In this document: in pieces, positions 9,857-20,237 of the stretch | Layout: the number at the start of each line of letters is the position of its first letter | How positions within the stretch are numbered: the stretch's first letter is position 1 | DNA from: Bigelowiella natans CCMP2755 | Taxonomy: Eukaryota > Cercozoa > Chlorarachniophyceae | Assembly (NCBI GenBank): GCA_000320545.1 | Contig: ADNK01002818.1 | Span: 1 to 24,766 of the forward strand | Length of the DNA: 24,766 bases | Reading direction: 5' to 3' | The notes under the pieces: model-generated | Seen by the model: the letters and a program-made list of their open reading frames with translations, nothing else | What the model was told of the DNA's origin: nothing | Databases searched by the model: none | Position numbers and translations under genes: made by a program

Positions 9857-12800
9857 ATGAGGCAAAATCGGATTAACGTGACCATATCTCAATTTTCGCC
9901 TCCCCCAGAAAAGACACGAGATTCTACGAAAGAAATTATGGATCTGAAGAGCAACGAAGCAAAAAACGTTGTGCAGGGATCTGCCACACCCTTTAGATTT
10001 GATTTCGTCACAAAGGTAAGTTCGAAAACAAATAATCCTGACGAAAAACAGATATGACAGTTTCGTTCATCTGTGGTGATGGCCGTGTTAATCGGGTCAT
10101 GTCCCAATTGGTAGGTCACCGAAACAAAGAATCTCATTGTCCTAACTAATGACATGGATCTTGTTGATGGATTACGAAGGATGCAACAAATATCAGGAAG
10201 TGAGAAACTGAGAAACACACTAGTTCTGAAACTTAAGTTACAGTTACCATAGCTCTGAATCATGATAATATTAGAGTCAAGTTATCCGCTTCTTACTAAT
10301 GCGGACAACCACGCAGTAAGCAAAGCTTTTTCATTTTTAACTTGAAATATTAAAGTAAATATTTCTTCAGACATGTGCAACGAGATATACGATCCAGCAA
10401 GGCACTATCGGTTGCGCCACATACTATGGGCGAACCCATTTTTTGCCACCTGGAAATTATAGTTTTCTGGGACCTGCAACAACGTTGCATACAACAAAGT
10501 GCACAGATAACAGCTCTCATCTTTCTCAAACTTTAATTCCTATACTAATTGTTTTTGTTAGAGACATTGATATTGACACGAAAAGTGGAAAAACAGCTGG
10601 GACTTTGCTGAAATGGTCTGCCCTACCATAAGCAAGATAGTAAGAAAAAGCAAATCAGTGAAACGAACTTTGCACATAATTTAGGAAGGACATTTCCTAT
10701 GTGGGACTTCCTGAAAACCATGTAGCTGTGATTCAAGTTGGGCCAGCTCAACATTGCATTGGCTCTGGAAGGCAAAACTTTATCAATGACACACAATTAT
10801 TGAGAATTTTGAATTTTGTTTTGCTGTAATAATATTGACTATTCAACTCAGATATCTGCTCCGTCGGCCAGTGACATTGTACGGCGTTGTTGATGTGCAG
10901 AAGCTTCAAAATAAAGTAAACATATGTTGACATTTTTTTATTAAGTTGATTTCATATTGCTTGCTTATGAATTAGGTGACAGCCATTGGCATTGATGAAG
11001 GGGCAAATCAAAATGACGAAAAGGATGTTCAGCGTAAAGTAACAATGAAAGCTGGGGAATTGTAAGTGATGATACTTCATTTTCCTTTCATAACACTTAC
11101 GTGACCACCTTGCAGCCAAAAGTGCGGGTCATTGACGTTCATCCGTGCACAGCCAGGATTTGCTGCTGTAGTTCAAGATCCAGATGGAAGATCAAAGCTC
11201 ATATTTGCGAATAAAATGAAAAATAATGTGTACTCGGTAACTGCACTAACTATGTTTTCTACATGTACAGCCTGTCGGACAGTGTTGGCTTCACTGTTGC
11301 TCGAGGAGGTCAAGTGTTCAAGAGTTTCGTAGATCTTCAGCACTACGCCAGAACAACTCGTCCATTCCATCTCGAGTCAAAAGATCGCCAGGAACTTCTT
11401 GTTCGTGTACAAATTCGATGGTAAGAGAATAAGTACTCTTAAATGTATTTTCACATTAATGAATGCTAATAGGTGCATCGTGAAGCCAACAATTTGGCTC
11501 GAAAGGAAAGGCGCGTATGCTGACATCTTTGACGCAATAGAAGAAATAATGCAGTCGCTACTCCGGTACTCATCGACATACTTTCTGAGATTACTTACTT
11601 AACTAAACGAATGGATGTGTTACTGTAAGTGACTACATGGCACGGCATACATATGACGAATGCCGTCAGCAACAGGCCGAAGGATATGAGAAGTTTGAAA
11701 AACTTATCCGACCAGTCTGCGAAACCGAGGTAATTGGTGAGATATTGTATTTAGAGAACATTAATCACGCCAGAATACTATCTAAAGATGTCCAATCTGG
11801 GGGGCAAGCTTCTCGGTTTCGAAGTACGTAGTATTAGATTTCCTCTCTTAGAGAAAAGGAATACTATTCGAGCACAGAAAGAGGTATTAACCATTTGAGT
11901 TATTTGAGAAGTAACTGAGTTATAATATTGCAAGAGATTTTATTTTTTTTAAAATCTACTTCCTACTTCACGATAGGCGGTGATGAAAGAGAAACAACTC
12001 GAGGAAGAGCGTGCATTAGATATCGAGAATGAGGAACGGAAAAGAGAGCAGGTAATGTATTAAAGTAACACTCAAATTTGTTCGATTTTGATATTTCTTC
12101 ATCATAGGCACGATTTGATGATTCACATGCTCACGCCCTGAGACATGAAAAACATTTGGTCAGAATGGCGGAACTCACTGCTGAACAAAACATGCAACGA
12201 CAAAGGGAAGAGGTAATATATACGCCAAATCAATGTTTACAGATAACCTTACGTACCCATTCGTTCACTCGTTAGTCTGATGCTGATGTCTCACGGGTTT
12301 TGGTGATCAATGAAATTTCAGGCAAAACTGAAATATGCGACTGCTCGATCTGAAACGAAACAGGCGCAGGTTATTTTTGTATCTAGCCGTTGCTAAAATT
12401 CTATAATTCGTCAACATATCTGAAGCTCAGTTGAATTCCCTTCAATTTTACGTCCAGGTACGCCTGGAGGCAAAATTACGCCAAGTAAAACTGGAGCAAG
12501 AGGTCAAATAATTTTATTATATCTGCAGCCTATTAACTTTCAATCATGGAACAAAGGTTGCGAAGTCAAGGGCCATTGCCGAAGCAGAACGACTTATTTC
12601 TGTAACGAAAGTAAGTGAGAGAATAAATATATCCTTTCACGACACGATAGTCTCTCTTTATCAGGCGAAGTGTGATCAGAATCTTGCAATTGTCCAAGCA
12701 AATGCGGATGCAATGGTTGCAGAGGCAGAAGCAAAAGCGGCAGCCATAATGAAAGAAGCTGAGGCACAGGTTGGAATATGCTTGCCCACAATTTACATGC

Positions 12801-13233
12801 ATAAAGTACTCACTTATCCACACACTGTTCGATAACAGGCAAAAGCTGCTACCTTGATCGGATCAGCATACAAGGCAAATCCGCAGTTCCTGAAATTTAA
12901 AATGTCCGAAATCAAAGCAGAAATTCTAAAAATGCGCGCAGAAGCTCTTGCAAAGGTGCTAATAACAATAACAGTCTTATCCATCTGCGTCGGTCGTGCT
13001 TGGATTCATGCGACGTGCCAAAGAAAATATATACATCCGTAAAGAATGTAGGGCAGCATTATAATGATGCTATAGAATTCATTTCCCCATTGCTCGAAGA
13101 CTCCATATATTCTGTTCTTAATATGTTTTTTCTATTCTTTGATCTCCAGGGTCTCGCTGCAAACCAGGGTGTAATGGTTCCAAAACACCTCCAGAAAGAA
13201 ATTTCACAAATGGACTCAGAATCTCTACTTTAA
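9857..13233 (+). CDS. SPFH/band-7 coiled-coil protein, paralogue 2 (vault-like layout), 19 exons, 587 aa
   Basis: Partner paralogue of the 6199-9460 gene. Exons: 9857-10015, 10371-10498, 10562-10615, 10685-10771, 10852-10915, 10976-11061, 11116-11229, 11271-11420, 11473-11565, 11630-11729, 11788-11883, 11977-12051, 12108-12212, 12322-12369, 12458-12502, 12557-12610, 12665-12769, 12839-12955 and 13150-13233. Residues 1-53 are unlike paralogue 1. Matching blocks follow: RYTIQQGTIG (58-67), DISYVGLPENHVAVIQ (116-131), GSGRYLLRRP (140-149), CGSLTFIRAQPGF (196-208), GGQVFKSFVD and LESKDRQELLV in the SPFH core, LGGKLLGFEVRSIRFP (349-364), then a coiled coil about 368-560 with LIGSAYKANPQFL. The intron after 10771 uses a GC donor. 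No membrane anchor or signal peptide is seen. The tail (GLAANQGVMVPKHLQKEISQ) differs from paralogue 1. Divergent arrangement suggests co-expression; a joint oligomer is inference. The exon 7/8 junction (a 41-nt intron) is the least certain. Confidence 0.9.
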
Positions 13234-14080
13234 CTCAGATGTAGCATACTGCGGATGTAGTATTTTGGTGATCGTCAGATCGGAATTTGTCTTCTTTTTT
13301 AGTTTAAATTTAACTCACAGCATACGATAGTCTAGGGCACATCATTACAGGCATGGGTAGCATCATAGCGAAACTTTTGCTCAATCGTTCATTAAAGCTA
13401 TTCCAAGTCCGTTTGTTGTGATCAGCATCCTGCATAGACACCATGTGTGCCTACTAGCTGTGCAAGGCGTTTTGTTCAAATGACTAACGACTCAGGCGCG
13501 AGTTAGCCTAGCTAGCTAGTAGTGCGACTTTGATTTTAGTTTTGTTTCAAAGCGCGAAAACTCTTGACATGTTTACATTGTGACGATGTGCCTGCCCGTT
13601 CTAGCGTTGCATGTGGGCAGGATGGCACTTTTTCATTCTCATTCTAGCATTGCTAGATTGCGGCACATGCTAGCATGCGTCATACAGTTCATCAGGAAAA
13701 ATGAATTTCAATGAGCAAATGTTTATGTGGCGAAGTCAAGTATGAAGAGTACACTGGCATTTTTCTCAGATTCATTTCGCATCTGATGGCAAAACGATGG
13801 TGTCATCTGAATGAAGATCGATGCAGTCTAGCAGTGCACAAGCTAGCTAGCTAGCAAGTCTTCATCATCTAGATCATCGTGCGCATCTAGACGTCGCTGC
13901 AAATCTAGAGCTTCCTACATTAAAACACTCAGCCAGCTAGCCAGTCTAGCAGTCTAGCAGTGGTAGCACTGGCTAGCTGGGGAGGTACATTTAGACATCT
14001 GACCACAGCCATCTAGCTAGCTAGTACATCTACACACACCGTGCCATCACTGAAGCCTCTTCATCACAGGTGAGAACAAA
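13234..14080. repeat. CTAG/CATG-rich intergenic tract between convergent genes
   Basis: No gene is seen. The tract lies between the 3' ends of SPFH paralogue 2 (+) and the WD40 gene (-). It has (CTAG)n/(AGCT)n arrays at 13508-13519, 13841-13855 and 14013-14024, repeated TCTAGCAG units near 13944-13960, and a perfect 12-bp palindrome CATGCTAGCATG at 13666-13677. That palindrome recurs at 20531-20542. Composition matches the 5042-6198 tract on the other side of the SPFH pair. Confidence 0.7.
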
Positions 14081-15149
14081 TTAATCTGGGTTTTCAGTCT
14101 GATCATTCAGTTTTCCTGCTTTGGTTGTCCCTCCTTCATTGACTCCTTCATCGACGTCATCACTAATTGCAGCATCAACAACACATAGTAGTCTCGGAGC
14201 GCCAGGTAATTGGGTGAGGCGGAAAACGCGACTGGACCAGTCGTCGCAAGCCGTGGCAATCCCATGCCATGTCACCGAGACATCCCTTATCCTAACATCG
14301 AACAAGTACACACATGCGAACTAAGAATCTGGACGAATCGCCATATAGTAAGGATTATTAAGATGGTTCGATTCTTAAGAGGAAATACTCGGAGAACCCT
14401 TAGAAAACCCTTTTCATTACCTTGAGCGATGGCCACCGTCCAATGTCATCCTATGGTTGGTTGTATCCCTCGCAGACACGAACTTTGCTATATTGTTCCT
14501 GAAGATAGGACAGGGAGAACGAGTGACGACAGGAATACTTTGATAAGTATTGCCGACGGTACTTATCCATTTGTGTGTGTATGTGTGTATGTGTGTATGT
14601 GTGTATGTGTGCATGTGTGCATGTGTGTGTGTGTGTGTGTGTGAGAGTGTGAAGGCATGTTTATCCTGAGACAATGCGTGAATACTAATGATGATGATAC
14701 CTCACGCCGAGAAGTAAAACTTCACCATCCTTTCCACCCATGATAACATAGCCTCCATCGGGAGTAAATGAGCACGCCGTCACGACATCTAGGTGGCCTT
14801 TTATTTGACGAGTAGCATGCATGATTGAAGGGTAAAATTAAATGCGCGAAAGAACAAAAGCATGCAAAAAAATACAGGAATAATGGATACAAAATACACT
14901 ATCAGAGAGAGCTGTATTGATGTGTTATAGTTATTCTCCTTCACCAGTGTTGGCATTCATTCTAAGAGCAGAGCAAGGTATATCAAATGCCATGCTACAT
15001 ACCAAATATTTGTTTGGCCTTTTTTTTCCAAGGAAAAATATACTTTTCCTTCCAACTTCCGGCTCCGGTATCGCAGATAGCAAATATACCTACACATATC
15101 TGTAATCAGGTATGCTTGGCAGAAAATTTAAGGATAAATTTATTTATTA

Positions 15150-15191
<42 letters not shown>

Positions 15192-15634
15192 TTTCTGTGG
15201 CAGTGAGAGGTGAAATCGTAGGTTTTCCTTTCCGGCTACTTGCCTATGCAAGTGTGCAAGCGCATGTGCGTAGGTATGCGGATATCTACAAGTGCGTGCT
15301 GGTGTGCATATGAGGAAGAAAGTATAGCATGGAGGGGAGAGAAAGAGTGGGAGAGAGGGAGAAGGAAAATCTTCACCAGATTTTCCAGTCGGGTCTATTG
15401 CCATCAGCTCTGCCTGTTTGTATTTTATGTTATGCACTGGAGCGGGGACGTCCGATAGCACTAGTAAATCATATCAGCAATTCGAAAGTTGTAAGCTTAT
15501 TTGGTACATGGGACTTCGTTGTATATCCATGAAGAACCTATGATTGTTTATCATCGCAAGTTGAAGTTTTTATTAGGAATCGCTACGTCTACCTTTTATG
15601 AATCCTGACTCCAGGTTTTGGCCTGAAACACACA

Positions 15635-15666
<32 letters not shown>

Positions 15667-16953
15667 AACACACACGCACAAACTCATCCACACACACGCA
15701 AAAATATTCTTTTCATAAATGTGGTGTGTGTGTCGTGAGTATGTATGTGCGTGGTTGATATATAATCCGTGTATCTTCTTTAGTTGACTCTCATCCCTCC
15801 CTCTCATCTGACCATCTCCATCGCTAGATATATATATATATATTACGAGCACATGAAATAGTAGCAATCGACATGTCAGTGTCATCGTCTTCTCTACTCT
15901 CCCACTATTTTTCCCCACTCAGATACCGTGTATTTCCTTCAGATCCCAAGCCGACGCACCACTCACTCCGGCGACCGCTATCATTGACGGGGAGGACGCC
16001 TGATATGCTTCTTGTTGCTTTGATTCTGATGGGGGGTGCAGGAACTGCGCAACCACGGAACATCTATAACTATAATTTTGCCCGTGCTTCCAAGAACAGC
16101 CTTTCAGCGACAACGGCGGAGAAGACGATGATGACGACTTTGGGTTCTTTTCGCTTGATGCTGTTTGCCACGTGGTGCAGGCAGCCCAAACCAAACATAT
16201 AGAAAGACCCATCAAGACAGTCAAGAAGTTTAATTCTGTATGGAAGTAAAAACTGATAAAGAAGGGAAATGCGCCAAACCTTCGTCATCTCGAGCAAGCT
16301 TGGGTTCTATCTGCAAGACGTGAACGTCTTCTGGGGAGACAAGGGCAAAGCTGGAACCATCTTGGGACCAACAGCATGTGGGGAAAGCCATCTCGGAAGC
16401 CTTCCTGCTGTTTTCGCTCATACTATAGCTGTAGATCTCATTGCCATCGGGTAGCGCACGCAACGACGCCCTGATGACAGAAACGAGGAAAATCTCAAGG
16501 CGACACAATGGAGCCAAAAATCAATATAAACGCACTAGTCCATGTGGATGGCCTACGTGGTACCCGAGAACTGAAGCGAGCAGGAGGTAGTTTCCATCCG
16601 GACTAATCGCAAGATCCGTAATTCGCTCGTTCCGATGTTTACCTTCTTTACTTCCCGCGCCTGTCTCGCCTCCCCTTTCCCACGTAATAGATTTGAGGCG
16701 AACGCCGTTAATATTAGACTGGCCAAGCCTCCAAATGGTGACCTAGCGATATGGATAGGAGGGGGGGAAGAACGTAAATGCCGAGACTTCCAAGTAAAGA
16801 CACATTCTTCACCTCCGTCGGTTTCTTCGAATCAACGGTCGCCAGAAACCCATTATTAGGGCCCAGAGCAACAAGCGTCGCAGCTTTGTTTGTCCGAACT
16901 AGGTGCGTGACCTTGGTACGGGGACCGACCGCACCGGAGCTGCCGCACCCCAT
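14081..16953 (-). CDS. WD40-repeat protein with N-terminal MGCGSS lipidation motif, 11 exons, 460 aa
   Basis: Probable membrane-tethered beta-propeller scaffold. Exons: 16953-16813, 16742-16564, 16470-16280, 16235-15927, 15622-15593, 15460-15377, 15089-15044, 14961-14945, 14797-14701, 14498-14421 and 14291-14081; phases agree throughout. The N-terminus MGCGSS carries Gly2 for N-myristoylation and Cys3 for palmitoylation. WD-type segments include VTIWRLG (48-54), ERITDLAISPDGNYLLLAS (86-104), CCWSQDGSSFALVS (139-152), MIAVAGVSGASAWDLKE (255-271), AELMAIDPTGKSGIFAICD (300-318), GHLDVVTACSFTPDGGYVIM (333-352) and GHRSRIRDVSVTWHGIATAC (386-405) ending DDWSSRVFRL. A Ser-rich insert (about 196-206) interrupts the fourth segment. 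The tail is acidic. Exon 8 is only 17 nt. Specific WD40 subfamily not recognised. Confidence 0.85.
14572..14643. repeat. (GT)n / GTGTGTAT microsatellite
   Basis: A compound repeat of GT and GTAT units inside intron 9 of the WD40 gene. Confidence 0.95.
15154..15188. repeat. (CT)n microsatellite
   Basis: Dinucleotide run in intron 6 of the WD40 gene; it reads (GA)n on the coding strand. Confidence 0.95.
15629..15653. repeat. (CA)n microsatellite at a splice acceptor
   Basis: On the coding strand this reads (GT)n and ends in TTTCAG, so it makes up most of the region upstream of the acceptor of WD40 exon 5. Confidence 0.95.
15826..15843. repeat. (TA)n microsatellite
   Basis: Short dinucleotide run in intron 4 of the WD40 gene. 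Confidence 0.9.
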
Positions 16954-17637
16954 GTTACTGCCTCTGTGCTCGCTTCTGTCAGTTACCAGAACGACTACAA
17001 ATAAGTGCGAATTTCACAGATCTACCGCAAAAAATACACAAAAACGACGAGTAATTTCGAAATATCCGAATTCCCCTTGGAATTAAATTAAGCGACAAGA
17101 TGCAACCTGTGTTTTCTCTCACCGATCCCCGTTCGTGCGCAAGTAATTATTAGTACGACGTGTATTTATGGTGTTTTTCTAGTTTTTTAAATAAATTTTT
17201 TGACGTTTTAGGTATTGTCGCAGTAGTAAAATGTACAAGATTCGCTATATTTCTCCATTTTTGTTCTCCCTCGACAATAGCTAAGAGAAGTCGTCGTAGC
17301 CTCTCTAAACGGAAGACTGACCTTCGCTCCCTCGGCGCCTATCCCCCCCCCTCCATCTTGCGTAGAAGCCTCGAAAATGATGAGATCATCCTGTAATAAC
17401 GACCGTTCTTCAGTTCGTAGAATATTTCGCTGTGTGGGGAGGAGATTTGACGAAAGATGTCATAGTCCCGTGCTGACTTTCATGGATGTCATCATCGCCT
17501 CTTTGTTCCGAAGCAACGTTTGAGGGGAAATGACAGGGGAGGTGAAATGCCGAAAGAAGGGGGGGTTTTCTCGATTTTCTCGTTTGGTTTGAATCGAGGG
17601 AGTGCTGATCGCTGGTTTTCTTTGCACAGTATTTCGG
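16954..17637. promoter_or_regulatory. Divergent intergenic region (WD40 gene / putative plastid protein)
   Basis: A 684-bp gap separates the two divergent start codons. I see no convincing exon. The open frames here (for example 17160-17396 +) lack protein-like composition and splice context. A C9 run lies near 17344. No motif is assigned. Confidence 0.45.
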
Positions 17638-20066
17638 ATGTCCCTGCTATTAATAGGAGCTTTCGCCTTTGCCTCGCGGAGTGCTGCAAGGTATGCTGCA
17701 AAGCTTTCTTGCCGCCATCCACATCATGTGCGTGGCACTTTTTGTTAACACGGGTTTATATGCAAACACACACCAAAAATAGAGGCCGACTGGTATCCCC
17801 CTCCATGGTGAGAATGTCGCAAATGCAGCAGCCCACGATGAGGACCAAGAAAAGCGTCGCTTGCTATGGAAGACGCGACGAAGAAAAGGTGTGGTCCGTG
17901 CATAAATATATGCATATATGACTTGAGAGTCGAATTTAATTGTGGAATTTTGGGTTTGCTACTTCGTTGACAAAAAATGCAGCTGACTCAGTTCTGTCTC
18001 GAAGAAAGACTTAAATTTACATTAAAAAGAATAAGCGGATATGCCAACGTTTAATAGCATTTCCCCTTGTTCTCTTGTATTATATCTATTAAGGACGAGC
18101 AATGGCGGGTGCAGCAGGAGATTTTGGCACGCCGACGTAAGTTGCATGGGAAGATCCTCAATCTACGATACACTATACAAAAATGCTATCATGTAGAAAC
18201 ATTCTTTACACAACGACGACTACCAGCGACGTCATCCATAGTCAATACATGATCTAACCCGGCCCTCAGGAAACAAAGATAAGCAGAGAGCCTATTTTGA
18301 ATCAATTGACAAGAAACGATCCGATTTGAAGAAAAACTTCGATGCGAAGAGAATCAAGGTGAATGGTGGAGAGAAGATCATTGTACAAAACGTGTGGTCG
18401 CCATCGAGATATACCATGTAGAAATAAAGAGAGAGAGAGAGAGACAGAGAGACAGAGAGAGAGAGAGAGAATTAGAGAGGAAAAGGGGGGGGGGGGAGAA
18501 ACCTGCTCTATCACAGGGTTCTCGCTGTTGTGATACCGGCGCACCTGTTTGATTGGTTTGCCCCACGTTTGCTGATTTTCGCACGTATGCACGCAGTATC
18601 GGAAAGGGGAGGATCCTCTCGGTCAGTGGAAGGAGGTAAGCTCTAAGACATTATGTACATTTAGCTGTGCAAAAATCAAAAACCATTTTTAAAGTCAACA
18701 GTGTTTTAAGATTGTAACTAATGTAATGTATGTCGCTAATCGTTGGATCGCTCCCGTGGGAAAGAGGGGGGGGGGAGGGGGGGGGCACCTGGACATTATT
18801 ATCTGATGATTAGGCGAATTTCCTATAATTTGCTTCTGGTAGATCAACAAAGGGAAAACGTATAAGGACGAATACAGCGATGAGCCAGGATATTCGGTAA
18901 TTTATAGATTTTATTCAATTTCGTATGAAATCAGATAAAAATAGACTGCAGATTCTTCTCGGTGGAGGCTGAATTACATTGGTCTCCGCATCGAAGGAAT
19001 GTAATAGCGATGACAAAGAAACTTCGTCTCTTTGTTGCTGCGCTGCGTGTTGAAGATTTGGAGATCTAAGGACACACACACACACAAGCATATCGTTTTC
19101 TGCATGGATGAAACATATGCGTATAGCTCGTTGCTTCTGGAGCGCTAATTCGGTGTTTTACCTTGATTCTACACGCCTTATCGTGGTCTTTGCACCGTGC
19201 CTGCACAACACTGTGTTAAATACCCGGCGCTTTGACCCCCGCAGCTTCCCATTCCGATCGCAAGTTTTGGCCTTCCGAAGTTTGATAATGGGGAGCGGTA
19301 CGTTCCAACTGCGCGCATAGTATTCATATAACTGTTTGGCGTTTGGCGTTGTTAATGGATGTATCTCCGACTAAAACATTGCACGCTAAGGGGTGCGGGG
19401 TGTTGTGTTAGCGAGAACTCAAAAACATAGAAAGCTCTATTTCAACTCGTCTGCTCCCATCGACTGCCATGCCATCTCTCCCTCCCTCCCTCCTTCCCTC
19501 CCCCCCCCCTCCCAGATTCGATCTTCGCCTGCCCTATGTCGACCAAGGCTACGTCGCAGAGGTGGTCCTGCAAATAGGATGAGAGCCCTCGAGCGTAGGA
19601 AGAATAATACGAAATTGGATTCTAAAAGGGGGGGGGGGGGGCATCTTAGAATTCGATGACATTTGTGTTTAGCTATAGATTATATCTTGGCCTTACGCCA
19701 TAAAAAATGCGTGTGATGCATAGGGAGGGGGAAGTTTTGGTGTTGAAATTTTGTATTCAATACATATTTCGAACCCGATTTGCGTAGATTTGATTGGAAA
19801 TATGTTTTTCGTGGCTTTCGTGTGGAATATCCAGGATTCTGACGACGCGTGGGGCCGTTTTCTTGGCATTTTCGGCGGGAAAAAGGACGGAGAGAAGAAG
19901 GCATCTTCTACCGCTGCAGCAAAGTCTAGTGGAAAGAAAACGACGGTTCTCTCATACTGTGTTTGAACTTGCCGCTTGATTTGCGGAGGCATCCTCTACT
20001 GTCATATTTACACAAACGAACAAGAGCCCGTGAGTAATACAGCAAAGTTCGTATATACGTTCAACG

Positions 20067-20103
<37 letters not shown>

Positions 20104-20237
20104 ATCGAATCATGCAGGCGGTTCGTGGGAATAGACGTAACCCAGGAGCGAAGAAGAGTGCGGTTGAGAAAGTGGAAGAGCCGGAGCCCTTCAATCCATT
20201 TGGCAGGTTTTTTGGGAAGAAGAACATGGAGCAATAA
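17638..20237 (+). CDS. Putative plastid-targeted protein, 10 exons, 237 aa
   Basis: Function not recognised. Exons: 17638-17690, 17783-17888, 18094-18136, 18270-18358, 18597-18635, 18843-18896, 19245-19297, 19516-19561, 19835-19945 and 20118-20237; phases agree. The N-terminus MSLLLIGAFAFASRSAAR has a short hydrophobic core and an AFA-F junction like the ASAF motif of secondary-plastid presequences. A basic, Ser/Met/Gln-rich stretch with almost no acidic residues follows to about residue 48. The middle (49-128) is charged and helical (DEQWRVQQEILARRR, KKRSDLKKNFDAKR). Next comes a conserved-looking block, LPIPIASFGLPKFDNGE (129-145) and RFDLRLPYVDQGYVAE (146-161). The C-terminus has two related pieces, WGRFLGIFGGKK (167-178) and FNPFGRFFGKKNMEQ (end), joined by an Ala/Ser/Lys linker. 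No membrane helix is seen after the presequence. The 348-nt intron 6 could hide another exon. Confidence 0.78.
18429..18470. repeat. (GA)n microsatellite
   Basis: Imperfect GA run with two GACA interruptions, in intron 4 of the putative plastid-protein gene. A G-only run of about 12 bases follows at 18484-18495. Confidence 0.95.
20068..20100. repeat. (CA)n microsatellite
   Basis: Sits just upstream of the acceptor of the last exon of the putative plastid-protein gene. Confidence 0.95.

Noticed and set aside
6199-13233. Naming either SPFH gene major vault protein
   Set aside because: The layout is similar, but I could not identify the MVP repeat domains, the lengths are well below the usual MVP size, and similarity is limited to general SPFH features.
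14888-14911. Extra WD40 micro-exon encoding about VYFVSIIP
   Set aside because: Phase allows it, but skipping it gives a better WD40 blade (AICDTGAGSWKEKMNANTGH), so I left it out.
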